32,274 nt of DNA from Methylophaga sp. (GCA_011053005.1 DRHW01000039.1:1-32274); one strand, 5' to 3'; positions 17,788 through 27,169 are shown, numbered from the stretch's first letter. A program made the numbers and translations. Notes: generated by a model not told the origin, from the letters alone.

Positions 17788-19601
17788 GACACCACCACCT
17801 CGCGGAACATACCCGCATCCATATGAAAGAGCAGATGACAATGCCAAGCCCAGCGGCCTACATCATGAGGGGTCGTTAAAAAACTAATGCGCTGAGCAGG
17901 CTGCACTGGAATAGTATGTCGACGAACTAGCAGCTCACCTTGATCACTTTCTAAATCGCTCCACATACCATGCAGATGCATCGGGTGCGTCATCATCGTG
18001 TCATTTTGCAAGATGATTCGGACACGTTCACCCTGTCGTAGTGATACGGGCGTGCTCTTACCAAACTCCAATCCGTCAAATGACCAGCTGTAACGTTCCA
18101 TATTGCCCGTTAGATGAAACTCAAGCTCTTTTGTGGGAGGACGGCGGTCATTCAATACACCATCGATGGATCTTAAATCTGCAAGGGTCAATACTCGACG
18201 ACCATTTTTGCGAAGTCCAATTCCCGGATCATCAAGGCTAGTACGCGGCGTATCCACTCGCATATCCACCGACGGGCCGTATTCAGTTCGCGCATGATTG
18301 ACCTTTTTAGAGGGGATAGCCAGTGGATTTGATGCGCCGTGTTGCATGCCGTGCATACTGTGATCCATACTTTCCATGCCAGCCATACCTTGCATGCCGT
18401 CCATACCTTGCATGTTGTCCATACCTTTCATGCCAGCCATACCCTTCATATCGCCCATCATGTCTGCCATGGTTAGCCACTCGATAGGATCGAGAGCCGG
18501 TACTGGTGCAGAGAGTCCTTGTCGTACGGCTAATGTGCCACAGACATAACCACTGCGTTCTATACTCTGAGCAAAAACAGTATAAGCATCGTCCTTGGGT
18601 TCAACTAAAATATCATATGTCTCACCAGGACCAAATCGAAATTCATCGACAGAAATAGGCTCTACATCTTGGCCGTCAGACTGTACTACCGTCAGTTTTA
18701 AACCCGGAATGCGTACATCGTAAAATGTATTACTGGAACCATTAATAAAGCGCAGTCGCACGCGGTCACCATTTTGAAATAATCCCGTCCAGTTGCCTGC
18801 GGGTGTTGTACCGTTCATCAGGTAAGTCATTGTAGCTGCTGACACATCGCTCAAATCAGTAGGGCTCATGCGCATCTTATTCCACATCTTGCGTTTGTCT
18901 AATGCGGCTTGTAATCCTATCGCTGAAACATCATCTGTGAAATCAAAAAAAGTCGGCTGATTAACATTATAAATATCACTTTGCATTTTCAATTTGCTAA
19001 AGACATGCATAGGATCATCATCGCTCCAATCAGAGAGCTGCATAACGTAATCCTTGTCTGCTTTAATGCGCTCGCCACCGCGCGGTTCAATGATTAATGC
19101 GCCATACATACCAGTCATTTCTTGAAAGGCACTGTGGGAGTGGTACCAAAAGGTGCCACTTTGTTGTAGTTTAAAACGATAGGTAAAGGTTTCTCCCGGG
19201 GCAATGCCCTTATAGCTAATACCTGGAACACCATCCATTTGATAAGGTAAGATAATGCCATGCCAGTGAATCGAAGTAGAGACGGTAAGATTGTTCGTGA
19301 CACGAATGGTGACTTCGTCACCTTCGCGTAGATGCAAAGTGGGCGCAGGTATTGACCCATTAATCGTCGTTGCCATACGTGTTACGCCGGTAAAATTAAC
19401 CGGCAATGAGCCAATAATCAGATCAATTTCAGGGCCTTTGAGTGCCGGCGTTGAGTTGAACGCTGTTTGGCGACTCATCGCGGCTTGTAACCACGTCGGA
19501 GTCATCCCTAAAACGCCACCTGCCGCTAAGCCTTGTACAAAACGACGACGACTGAGGCGTAAGGCTTGCGCTTGTTCTGGCACTGATTGCGTCACGGGCA
19601 T
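17784..19601 (-). CDS. copA: CopA/PcoA-type multicopper oxidase, Tat-exported
   Basis: 605 aa. A twin-arginine signal (LSRRRFVQGLAAGG, residues 16-29) sends the folded protein to the periplasm. All four copper-ligand blocks are present: HWHG 112-115, HSH 154-156, HPMHLHG 539-545 and HCHLLFHMDAGM 587-598 (the Cys-His pair joins the type 1 and type 3 sites). A Met/Gly-rich insert at about 378-422 (repeated GMxGM and DxMxGM) is typical for handling extra Cu+. The family oxidises Cu+ to Cu2+ and may oxidise catechols. The start has AAGGAG three bases upstream, unusually close. It is divergent from copR with a 56-bp palindrome between, and overlaps copB. Confidence 0.96.
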   Translation of the reverse strand: MPVTQSVPEQAQALRLSRRRFVQGLAAGGVLGMTPTWLQAAMSRQTAFNSTPALKGPEIDLIIGSLPVNFTGVTRMATTINGSIPAPTLHLREGDEVTIRVTNNLTVSTSIHWHGIILPYQMDGVPGISYKGIAPGETFTYRFKLQQSGTFWYHSHSAFQEMTGMYGALIIEPRGGERIKADKDYVMQLSDWSDDDPMHVFSKLKMQSDIYNVNQPTFFDFTDDVSAIGLQAALDKRKMWNKMRMSPTDLSDVSAATMTYLMNGTTPAGNWTGLFQNGDRVRLRFINGSSNTFYDVRIPGLKLTVVQSDGQDVEPISVDEFRFGPGETYDILVEPKDDAYTVFAQSIERSGYVCGTLAVRQGLSAPVPALDPIEWLTMADMMGDMKGMAGMKGMDNMQGMDGMQGMAGMESMDHSMHGMQHGASNPLAIPSKKVNHARTEYGPSVDMRVDTPRTSLDDPGIGLRKNGRRVLTLADLRSIDGVLNDRRPPTKELEFHLTGNMERYSWSFDGLEFGKSTPVSLRQGERVRIILQNDTMMTHPMHLHGMWSDLESDQGELLVRRHTIPVQPAQRISFLTTPHDVGRWAWHCHLLFHMDAGMFREVVVS

Positions 19602-19655
19602 GTTCTCCTTAAATTGAAGTTACTGAATTTTCGACTATCCTAGGCTACAGACTCT

Positions 19656-19711
19656 GTCACACAGATGACTGAAAGATTACAAAGTTGTAATCTTTCAGTC
19701 ATCTGTGTGAC
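19656..19711. promoter_or_regulatory. Perfect 56-bp palindrome with CopR-like box between the oxidase gene and copR
   Basis: Two 27-base arms (19656-19682 and 19685-19711) are exact reverse complements around AG. The centre, ATTACAA-AG-TTGTAAT (19676-19691), matches the CopR/CusR type of box. It lies 54 bp from the oxidase start and 68 bp from copR, so one site could drive both promoters. Arms this long exceed what a response-regulator dimer needs. Confidence 0.8.
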
Positions 19712-19779
19712 GGCAAACATTTATTAAACTGTTTTGGACATCGGCAAAAAATTAGGCAGAGCAAAGAGATTAAAAATTT

Positions 19780-20466
19780 ATGCGGCTATTAGTAGTGGAA
19801 GACGAAATAAAAACGGGTGATTATATACGTCAAGGTCTCACTGAGGCTGGCTTTATGGTGACATTGGCACGTAACGGACTGGATGGCCATCACCTTGCGA
19901 TGACCGAAAGCTTTGACTTGGTACTGTTAGACGTGATGCTTCCTGATATTGATGGATTTCGTATTTTACAGTCTTTACGTGAAGCGGGCCGACAGACAGC
20001 GGTGTTGTTTCTCACCGCTCGAGACAGTGTAGATGATCGTGTCAAAGGTTTAGAACTCGGTGCTGATGACTATCTTGTCAAGCCTTTTGCTTTTTCTGAG
20101 CTGTTGGCTCGGGTGCGAACCTTATTGCGTCGAAGTGTAGTGCCAGTATTCACGGAATATCTCACTGTGTCTGATCTCACTTTAGATCTGCCGCGCCGTC
20201 GAGCTACACGCGCAGAACGTAAAATCAATCTTAGTCATAAAGAGTTTTGTCTATTAGAATTGTTAGTGCGAAGACAAGGAGAAGTACTTCCACGGACACT
20301 CATTGCATCTCAGGTCTGGGACATGAACTTCGATTCCGATACTAATGTAATTGACGTTGCCATCCGGCGCTTACGTGCAAAAATCGATGATAATTTTCCT
20401 ACCAAACTAATTCACACCGTACGAGGTATGGGTTACAAGTTGGAGGTCGAAGATGAAACTACGTAA
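19780..20466 (+). CDS. copR: CopR/CusR-type response regulator
   Basis: 228 aa OmpR-family regulator. Receiver domain 1-115: acidic pocket VVEDE (Glu7, Asp8, Glu9), phosphoacceptor Asp51 (LLDVMLPD), Thr79 and Lys101 (DYLVKPF). DNA-binding winged helix 127-225 with [18 protein letters not shown] and [14 protein letters not shown]. Close similarity to the copper/silver group ([17 protein letters not shown]) and the adjacent oxidase gene support copper control. The stop lies inside the start region of copS (14-bp overlap), so both are made together. The ribosome-binding site is weak (AAAGAG about 12 nt upstream). Confidence 0.93.
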   Translation: MRLLVVEDEIKTGDYIRQGLTEAGFMVTLARNGLDGHHLAMTESFDLVLLDVMLPDIDGFRILQSLREAGRQTAVLFLTARDSVDDRVKGLELGADDYLVKPFAFSELLARVRTLLRRSVVPVFTEYLTVSDLTLDLPRRRATRAERKINLSHKEFCLLELLVRRQGEVLPRTLIASQVWDMNFDSDTNVIDVAIRRLRAKIDDNFPTKLIHTVRGMGYKLEVEDETT

Positions 20467-21883
20467 GCTTAACCGACAAAGCGTGCATCCTTTGTCGTTA
20501 ACGACACGAGTGATGGCATTCGTAGCAATAGCCTTTGGTCTTAGTCTGCTACTCATTAGTCATTTGGTGCAAAACGCTGTTGAACACCATTTTGCCGAGC
20601 AGGACGCCGATGAGCTGAAAGTGATCACAAAGTCTGTCGAACAAGCGTTACGAAATGCTGCTGGAGATACATCTCGCGTCACAGAAATGCTATCTCATGC
20701 TGTTTCAGGGCATCATGGTGTTTATTTTCAAGTTTGGGATGAACAAGGCAGACTTATTTTTGGGCCTAGTGATCTTAAGCTAACTCAAGCTGTCAATGAT
20801 TATGCGTCTGTAGCCCTTATTCGAGCTGATAATTTATACCGTTGGCAGGCGGATGATATAACCTATCGAGGTAGCATCACGCAAACCCTGATTGCTGGCG
20901 AAAAATTCCGTATCGTTGCCGCTATCGATATGGATTTTCATATCCACTTTTTGAATAATTTCCGTCATAGTTTATGGCTGATTATGATATTAGCAGGCGC
21001 TTTCACGCTGCTTGCCGCTTGGTATGGTGTACATCAGGGTCACGCGCCATTGCGTGGTTTGAGCGAGATAATGAGTGACGTAAAGGCCGATCGTCTTCAT
21101 GTGCGTCTTGATCCTGATGGTGTGCCCGATGAGTTGAAAGTATTAGTGAACTCTTTCAACCACATGATAGGGCGATTGGATGAAAGCTTCACTCGGCTTT
21201 CCCATTTTTCGGCCGACATTGCTCACGAACTTCGCACGCCTATTACCAATCTGATAACCCAAACTCAAGTTGCCTTGGGCAAACCTAGAAGCCTAGAAGA
21301 GTACCAAGAAGTACTTTACTCAAATCTGGAGGAGCAAGAACGCTTGGCTAAAATGGTCAATGATATGCTGTGGTTAGCACAAAGTGAGCACGGTCTAGTT
21401 AAATTAAAAAGAGAATTATTAGATCTAAAACAAGAAGTGCTGGAGCTATTTGAGTTTTTCGAAGCATTAGCAGAAGAAAAGCAGATTGAATTAGTGTTAC
21501 AAAGTACTGGGCCAACTCCAATGATCTATGGAGATCGAGGCATGTTACGTCGGGCAATCTCTAATCTATTATCTAATGGATTACGATACGCACCCACAGG
21601 GAAAAAAATAACAGTTAAGATAGATCAGATGGCAACAAGCTATGTCGAGGTTAGTGTCGAAAATACAGGTCTGATAATCCCTGCTGAACATTTATCAAAA
21701 CTATTCGACCGCTTCTATCAAGTTGATCCTTCACGCCATCGTCTTAGTGGCGGAGCAGGTTTGGGTTTAGCAATCACTAAATCTATAATTGAAGCTCACG
21801 ATGGAAATATCGTTGCCTACTCAAATCATGATGTGACACGTTTTATCTTTAGCTTACCCTCACGATTGAATGAAGGTGTATAA
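20453..21883 (+). CDS. copS: CopS/CusS-type sensor histidine kinase
   Basis: 476 aa, with GGAGG six bases before the ATG. Two membrane segments (about 20-41 and 174-193) bracket a periplasmic sensor domain of about 130 residues with several His ([19 protein letters not shown]) but none of the dense Met runs seen in the rest of the cluster. A HAMP region follows, then the H box [16 protein letters not shown] with phospho-His258, the N box ([16 protein letters not shown]) and G boxes ([16 protein letters not shown]). It phosphorylates the upstream regulator on sensing periplasmic Cu+ or Ag+; the ligand is inferred from context. Confidence 0.92.
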   Translation: MKLRKLNRQSVHPLSLTTRVMAFVAIAFGLSLLLISHLVQNAVEHHFAEQDADELKVITKSVEQALRNAAGDTSRVTEMLSHAVSGHHGVYFQVWDEQGRLIFGPSDLKLTQAVNDYASVALIRADNLYRWQADDITYRGSITQTLIAGEKFRIVAAIDMDFHIHFLNNFRHSLWLIMILAGAFTLLAAWYGVHQGHAPLRGLSEIMSDVKADRLHVRLDPDGVPDELKVLVNSFNHMIGRLDESFTRLSHFSADIAHELRTPITNLITQTQVALGKPRSLEEYQEVLYSNLEEQERLAKMVNDMLWLAQSEHGLVKLKRELLDLKQEVLELFEFFEALAEEKQIELVLQSTGPTPMIYGDRGMLRRAISNLLSNGLRYAPTGKKITVKIDQMATSYVEVSVENTGLIIPAEHLSKLFDRFYQVDPSRHRLSGGAGLGLAITKSIIEAHDGNIVAYSNHDVTRFIFSLPSRLNEGV

Positions 21884-21962
21884 AAAGTCACATTACGCTA
21901 GTAGAAAATGGTTGTATGTTGCACCACGTACACATTAATAGTGAAGAATCCTTCATGACTAG

Positions 21963-22015
21963 TGGCACGTTAATGACAACTAGTTCAAAGACTTCTATAA
22001 ACTAACAGCAAGTCG
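21963..22015 (+). repeat. Possible decayed copy of the dispersed hairpin repeat
   Basis: GTGGCACGTTAATGACAACT and TTCAAAG match the first half of the repeat; the hairpin half is not preserved. It lies between copS and the permease gene. Confidence 0.3.
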
Positions 22016-22159
22016 GCCAGCATATTTTCCGTTATAGACATCTCTAGAAATCATTCAAAGAATTTATTACCGTAAAAAATACTAAAGGATATATTAGTTT
22101 ATTAAATATTAGTGTTATCTATGACTAGGATAGATATCGCAGCTCTTGGAGAAAAAAAT

Positions 22160-23479
22160 ATGAACTCTACTGAAGACCAAAAAACGCAGTATCGTAAAAA
22201 TAGTCTGACATTAGTCGGCGCTGTTGCACTTGGTACAGGGGTGATGATTGGAGCAGGCATATTTGCTCTAACGGGTCAGATGGCTGAGATGACCGGAAAT
22301 CTTTTTCCACTGGCTTTTCTTTCTGCCGCATTAATTGTTTCATTTAGCGCTTACTCCTATATCAAATTGTCGAATGCTTACCCTTCAGCAGGAGGAATAG
22401 CGATGTACTTGGAAAAAGCTTACGGCACTACGCTAACAACGGCTTTTTATTCGCTTTTAATGTATTTTTCCATGGTGATTGCACAAAGTTTTTTGGCTCG
22501 CACATTCGGATCTTATACCTTACAGTTATTTGAAATTGATGATGCTAGTCTATTGGTCCCTACATTAGGCGTCGGACTGTTAGTTGTGGCTTTTCTGATC
22601 AATTTATCAGCTAACAAAATGATTGAGAATGTGTCGTCAGTGCTCGGGCTTATTAAAATAAGCGGTATCGTTCTATTTGGTATCGTCGGGATCACGATGG
22701 CAGATTCGTCGGAGGTGAATTTTTCAGCACAAAATTTTGATACATCATTGGCTGGATTCCTAGGCGCAACGGCCCTTGGCATTTTAGCTTTTAAGGGTTT
22801 TACCACCATTACTAACAGTGGATCGGAACTAAAAGATCCGCACCGGAATGTGGGCAGAGCTATCATAATATCTATCGCACTTTGTGTTGTTATTTATGCG
22901 TTGGTTGGGTTTGCCGTCGCGAGTAATTTATCTCTTCAGGAAATCATCGAAACAAAAGATTACTCGCTGGCTGCTGCGGCTAGACCGGCTTTAGGCGAAT
23001 ACGCTGTGTGGTTTACAGTTGTCCTAGCTATGTTGGCTACAGCAGGTGGAGTTATCGCTAGTATTTTCGCTGTCTCTCGAATGTTGGCAATGCTGACAGA
23101 GATGAAGCTTGTTCCTCACAGTGATTTTGGAATGCCTGGCAGTGTTCAAAAGCATACGTTAGTTTACACCGTAGTCTTCGGATTGCTTTTGACGGCTTTT
23201 TTTGATCTGTCACGAATTGCAGCAATGGGTATCATATTTTATCTTATAATGGACATTGCGATTCATTGGGGCATTTTGCGTCACCTCAGAAAAGAAATTG
23301 GTGCTCGCAGCACAATTCTTATTGGTGCGATAATTCTTGATCTAATCGTTCTTACTGGTTTTCTCTGGATTAAGATCTCCAGTGATATATTAGTGGTCGG
23401 CGTGGCCTGCGTTGCAATGCTGTCTATTCTGATTGTCGAAGCTGTGTTCTTAAGACAAAATCCTATTAAACACACATGA
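22160..23479 (+). CDS. APC-superfamily amino-acid/polyamine permease
   Basis: 439 aa from ATG 22160, preferred over an in-frame ATG at 22112 because GGAG lies upstream and the protein then opens with a short polar tail. About 12 membrane helices are predicted by eye. The first carries the APC signature GTGVMIGAGIFALTGQMA (substrate-site glycines); AYPSAGGIAMYLEKAYG and FKGFTTITNSGSELKDPHRN, usual APC blocks, follow. A cationic or neutral amino acid is the likely substrate, but the residues do not decide which. It lies about 280 bp after copS with a possible repeat copy between, so it is probably not part of the copper operon. Confidence 0.85.
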   Translation: MNSTEDQKTQYRKNSLTLVGAVALGTGVMIGAGIFALTGQMAEMTGNLFPLAFLSAALIVSFSAYSYIKLSNAYPSAGGIAMYLEKAYGTTLTTAFYSLLMYFSMVIAQSFLARTFGSYTLQLFEIDDASLLVPTLGVGLLVVAFLINLSANKMIENVSSVLGLIKISGIVLFGIVGITMADSSEVNFSAQNFDTSLAGFLGATALGILAFKGFTTITNSGSELKDPHRNVGRAIIISIALCVVIYALVGFAVASNLSLQEIIETKDYSLAAAARPALGEYAVWFTVVLAMLATAGGVIASIFAVSRMLAMLTEMKLVPHSDFGMPGSVQKHTLVYTVVFGLLLTAFFDLSRIAAMGIIFYLIMDIAIHWGILRHLRKEIGARSTILIGAIILDLIVLTGFLWIKISSDILVVGVACVAMLSILIVEAVFLRQNPIKHT

Positions 23480-23834
23480 AAATAAACTCATCCAAGGCCG
23501 ATATTAATAAAATAATTAAGCTGGTCGTAGTTAAGTCTATGATTGCTATTGGCACATTATCGACGAATCGTTCAAAGGTCGCAATTCGACCCACAGTGTA
23601 AATCGCATCACAATCTATTGTGACTAGATCTGGAAGATAAGTAAGTAAGCCAACCTACCATCATTCCTGCATTTGACTTGATTATTTGATTACTGGGAGC
23701 TATATTCAATATATCTATAAGAATTACTGGTACTTCCTTTTCTCGTTAAGAAAAAGTCAGCGGACTTTCCTCACGCGTCAATAAAAGACGATTTTTTGAG
23801 TATCGACAAAACTACTACTGGAGAACCCATTATC
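23480..23834. other. Gene-free stretch between the permease and DUF305 genes
   Basis: It holds repeat copy 2 (23549-23603). A weak CGTC-aataaaa-GACG hairpin followed by six T ends at 23797 and could stop transcription just before the DUF305 gene. Nothing else is supported. Confidence 0.4.
23549..23603 (+). repeat. Dispersed hairpin repeat, copy 2
   Basis: It begins TTGGCACATTATCGACGAAT, continues CGTTCAAA, has the stem GGTCG-caatt-CGACC, and ends CACAGTGTAAAT. The loop differs from copy 1 while the stem is kept. Confidence 0.6.
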
Positions 23835-24374
23835 ATGGAAAATAATAAAGGCATGCACGGGAGTTATAAGAAGTTCTTTGCGATGATCGGAACCTCAATG
23901 GTCGCAATGTTCTTCTTAATGTATTTGAATTCCTACGATATACTTGGCCATGCATGGTTCAGTGAAACGCGGCTGTTCATGACGCTAATTATGGGTGCCG
24001 CGATGATAATGATAATGCTGGCATTCATGCTGGGGATGTACAAGAACAGCAAGGTCAATATAGCAATCTTCCTCGGCGCCGTTTTAATGCTACTGTCTGC
24101 GGTGTGGCTGGTACGTAGCCAGATTACGGTTACCGCAGTGGACTACATGGAAGGTATGATTCCGCATCACTCGATCGCTATCCTGACCAGCGAACGCGCG
24201 AGGATTGATGACTCGCGTGTGCGTAAGCTTGCGGACGAGATAATTAAGGCGCAGCGCAGAGAAATCAAGGAGATGGAATGGCTGATCGCGGATATCAGAA
24301 CCAATGGGGTGGCTAGTACCCAGGCTGAGGCGGACAAGAGACCGGTGCCGGCTTTCTCCGACACACCGGAATAG
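23835..24374 (+). CDS. DUF305-family membrane protein
   Basis: 179 aa from the ATG at 23835 (GGAG 11 nt upstream); a TTG 13 codons earlier is less likely. Three Met-rich membrane segments (e.g. IGTSMVAMFFLMYL and LIMGAAMIMIMLAFMLGMY) precede a soluble four-helix-type domain with the DUF305 motif DYMEGMIPHHSIAILTSERA and KLADEIIKAQRREIKEMEWL. The HH and Met positions are probable metal ligands; members are often found near copper genes. Codon use is visibly richer in G+C (many GCG, CGC, CTG) than in the neighbours, suggesting separate acquisition. The exact function is unknown. Confidence 0.88.
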   Translation: MENNKGMHGSYKKFFAMIGTSMVAMFFLMYLNSYDILGHAWFSETRLFMTLIMGAAMIMIMLAFMLGMYKNSKVNIAIFLGAVLMLLSAVWLVRSQITVTAVDYMEGMIPHHSIAILTSERARIDDSRVRKLADEIIKAQRREIKEMEWLIADIRTNGVASTQAEADKRPVPAFSDTPE

Positions 24375-25170
24375 TACGTTGACGCACTACATTGCATCTC
24401 CAAGTTGAATGCAAAGAGTTCCACTTCGGTTTCAATATGTAACGTTAAAATGGCATTAACAAAGTACTGCATCTGATCGCCTACAGCGTCCGCTCAGCTG
24501 CCGGCAGCAGGTTAGCGTCAGCGTTTAGACATCAAAAGATACTGATTTCAGCAAACCCTCAGCAGACATATTTTCACATCTCACAATGCTTACAAAAACA
24601 AACCATAAAATGCCTAGCGTTGTATTATATTTATCCTGATAATAAAAGAGAATTATTTCATAAAAATAGTCACTTTATTGGTGATGGAACGCCGATTGCT
24701 AAGTTGTTTTTAGATACGGTTGATCCTTCTTGGTAAGTGAATGAAACGTTTATTAAATTAGTTTTAAAAAAGGCACAGACTTATATAATTTAACCAAGGT
24801 AATCTCCAAAATAAGCATAATGAGCCTCCTGTTGTTAATTCATTTGTGTTACTTACTGCTACTGCACTGAACACCAACACCTTTAATTGATTCCAATGCG
24901 CTTCTGTTGGTGCGATTTCAACATCAATTTCATGCGCTGCGTTAAAGTCCAGCCTAACTTCGGCATCGAATACCAACCAACTACAGATCTCATTAACAAT
25001 AGTTACCGGTTGGGAACATACCAGTCGACTAACATGAAACGACGACCAGCAAAGTTTGGCGCAGTAGACTCGCAACGAAAGAGCACAAGGTAGAAATCAT
25101 GTTCGAGTGGAATTACAGCGTCTTCTTCTATTTAAAACAATCGGGTTTCATGTTGTACAACCGATTCGTG
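24375..25170. other. Long stretch without a confident gene, with an unassigned start-less open frame
   Basis: On the plus strand 24449-24736 is open for 95 codons but has no ATG; it ends DGTPIAKLFLDTVDPSW then TAA. Its first third (24479-24530) is G+C-rich like the DUF305 gene, the rest AT-rich, so it may be a decayed gene or chance. On the minus strand a frame at 24764-25075 starts only with TTG and shows no family motif. Neither is called as a gene. The right end contains the first of two GTTGTACAAC palindromes. Confidence 0.35.
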
Positions 25171-25190
25171 CTAGGTTGTACAACTTTTTT
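25152..25190 (+). terminator. Two GTTGTACAAC palindromes plus T-run
   Basis: Identical 10-bp palindromes at 25152-25161 and 25175-25184 are 13 bp apart, and the second is followed by TTTTTT. Together they can form a 10-bp stem with terminator-like tail on the plus strand. The second copy encodes the last codons of the leftward ATP-grasp gene. Confidence 0.5.
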
Positions 25191-26514
25191 CATTAGGGTC
25201 AATTTGCCCTTCGTAGACAGGTGCAAAGCCGCCACCAAGGGTACGAAAATTTGTAGTCTGGCCCTGATACAAGCGTGCAGCGACCCATTGCACCTTGTCG
25301 TCGTAGGTGTAGTTGCGCAAATCAAATTTGAGAACTTGTGCCGGTTCGTCATCCGAAATAATTCTACTACCAGGTGTCACCAAAGCCTGTGCTATATAAC
25401 CGCCTGCGAGGATTTCCGTCCACACACGCTTAGTTAACTTGTCACCACGGTAGGCAGCTTTACCGCCAAACCCAGCGAAAGGCTTAAAAAAAAGTTCTCG
25501 GCGCTTTTGCCAAAGGTACTCTGCGTTCTCGGGCAGCACAATTTCAGTGTGGGGGATCGCGGCAAGCAAAATGTCTTGTGTGGCCTTTGGCACCCCTAAT
25601 GCCTGTAGCCTTACAGGATCAGTAAGCAACACTAGATTACGTTTGTCAGCAAACAGAGCGTGCGCCTGCGGATTGGGCGTGAGCACTATAGCGTTTTGAA
25701 GATAAGCCTCACGCAATGTAGCGCTGGCAGGCTCACTAAGTGAAAAATCTGTCAGTCGGTTGTATACCAAGTCAATATTCATCTTGTCGTGTTTAAGCAC
25801 ACCTTCATGCAAGGTGAACTCACTGGGATCTGCAATAACAACCTCTAATCCGTGCCTTTTAAACAGTTGCTGAAAGAGCAAAAATTCTGGATACAGGTAC
25901 TGTTCTGTGGGGTTCTCATCGACTATAGCTATGCTACGCAATGCTCGTTTATGACCTGAAAGAGACCATTCTTGGAAGAACATCGCTACAATATTATCTT
26001 CAAGGGCGCTGGACTTGTTTTGTGCTGCCAACATTTTATCTATTCCCGGACAGCATGCTTGGTGCGCCCTTGCCAATACTGCGTTGAGCATGGCTCCACC
26101 CGCATTGGTGTTTATCTCGATCAGTCCAAAGCCGCCTTCAGTGACATGAAAGTCGTAGCCGAAAAATACACCCTTAGCGCCCCCTGGGTTATGGCTTGCA
26201 ATGTGCGGCGAATCACTTAGAATTTCTTCGCGATAGGCCGTCAATGCCACAACTGACTCGATAGCATGAATTACTCGCTCCATGCGAGCCAGATTGGCCT
26301 TGGAGACAAAAACGGGACGCGTAGCGAACAAATAAGGGCAACGCTGCTGAATTAAATCAAATAGACCAGGTTGGCCGATTTCAGACTCCAACGCTTGTTT
26401 TAGCGATTTGGTATCAAGGCTAATGCAAAAACATTCACTGTTGAGTATTTCAATCGAATCAGGTCCTGAGGGTATGGTAGCCGCAATAGAAAGACTTGGC
26501 ATTTTATCCGTCAT
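25171..26514 (-). CDS. Putative ATP-grasp ligase resembling glutathionylspermidine synthetase in motif order
   Basis: 447 aa, start set by GAGGGA eight bases upstream. Two ATP-grasp-like blocks are visible but in permuted order: FFGYDFHVTEGGFGLIEINTN (about 118-137, with Glu133 and Asn135 as candidate Mg ligands) comes first, and the Lys/Gly-rich nucleotide loop FFKPFAGFGGKAAYRGD (about 342-358) comes late, followed by KFDLRNYTYDDKVQWVAARL. The order and the DFH...IEIN block recall the glutathionylspermidine-synthetase/Tubulin-Tyr-ligase-like fold, but there is no amidase domain and substrates are unknown. An ATP-dependent amide-bond ligase is the best guess. It stands alone; neighbours give no pathway. 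The last few residues (SCTT) are encoded by a palindrome, so the natural C-terminus may have been altered. Confidence 0.6.
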   Translation of the reverse strand: MTDKMPSLSIAATIPSGPDSIEILNSECFCISLDTKSLKQALESEIGQPGLFDLIQQRCPYLFATRPVFVSKANLARMERVIHAIESVVALTAYREEILSDSPHIASHNPGGAKGVFFGYDFHVTEGGFGLIEINTNAGGAMLNAVLARAHQACCPGIDKMLAAQNKSSALEDNIVAMFFQEWSLSGHKRALRSIAIVDENPTEQYLYPEFLLFQQLFKRHGLEVVIADPSEFTLHEGVLKHDKMNIDLVYNRLTDFSLSEPASATLREAYLQNAIVLTPNPQAHALFADKRNLVLLTDPVRLQALGVPKATQDILLAAIPHTEIVLPENAEYLWQKRRELFFKPFAGFGGKAAYRGDKLTKRVWTEILAGGYIAQALVTPGSRIISDDEPAQVLKFDLRNYTYDDKVQWVAARLYQGQTTNFRTLGGGFAPVYEGQIDPNEKSCTT

Positions 26515-26939
26515 AATAAATTTCCCTCAATCAAAGCCTAGAAATTACCCCCTAACTTAGATAGTTGGCCGGTAGAGCAGAAATATCGGCACCAATCAAA
26601 AAGACACTGATATTCCAGCATAATAGCATAACGATTTAAGTAAGGGCCCGAGGTAAGCCCGTCCTATTGACCTTTGCGAACGAATTAATTTACTTGCATG
26701 GTTAATAACACACAAATTCAACCTCCAATATTTAATCAATACTTCCTAAAGTGATACTTAAGCAAGCTTTGTCGTTTATTCGGATCATGTGTTTATGAAA
26801 ATCATCTATTTGTGATCGCATTTTTGCAAGCTCTCACACTTCATTGGCATATTTAATATAAACATGCTTTGACCGTGGTATGTGTCATAAATTGTGCGTA
26901 TCTAGATTAAAACATCTTTACTGAATGAAAAATGGCTAG

Positions 26940-27018
26940 GAGTGTTCAATTGAATGACTTACTGGTCGAAGAGCCTCCGTCACAGTCACCAGTCAACCTC
27001 TAAGCAAATCGAACACTC
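26940..27018. repeat. Nested inverted repeat
   Basis: Outer arms GAGTGTTC (26940-26947) and GAACACTC (27011-27018) enclose inner arms ACTGGT (26961-26966) and ACCAGT (26988-26993). It could fold as a two-stem structure. A 24-codon frame runs through it but lacks a ribosome-binding site. Confidence 0.35.
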
Positions 27019-27169
27019 TAATTGTCTAATATAAGTGAAGTTATTTATAGTCAGAATCGATGCGGTACACCCATAAAGACGAGATACTTAAATGTGTTGT
27101 GTTTATAGAAAAACACTCATATACCTACCACTGAAAACTATAAAGCTGCAGTAGAATGACTGACCGCTG

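Noticed and set aside
24764-25075. Minus-strand frame of 103 codons
   Set aside because: It has only a TTG start, no ribosome-binding site and no recognised motif.
25099-25437. Plus-strand frame across the end of the ATP-grasp gene
   Set aside because: Most of it is antisense to the well-supported leftward gene, and it shows no motifs.
26940-27018. Integron attC site
   Set aside because: The nested arms lack RYYYAAC/GTTRRRY core sites, and no integron integrase or cassette genes are nearby.
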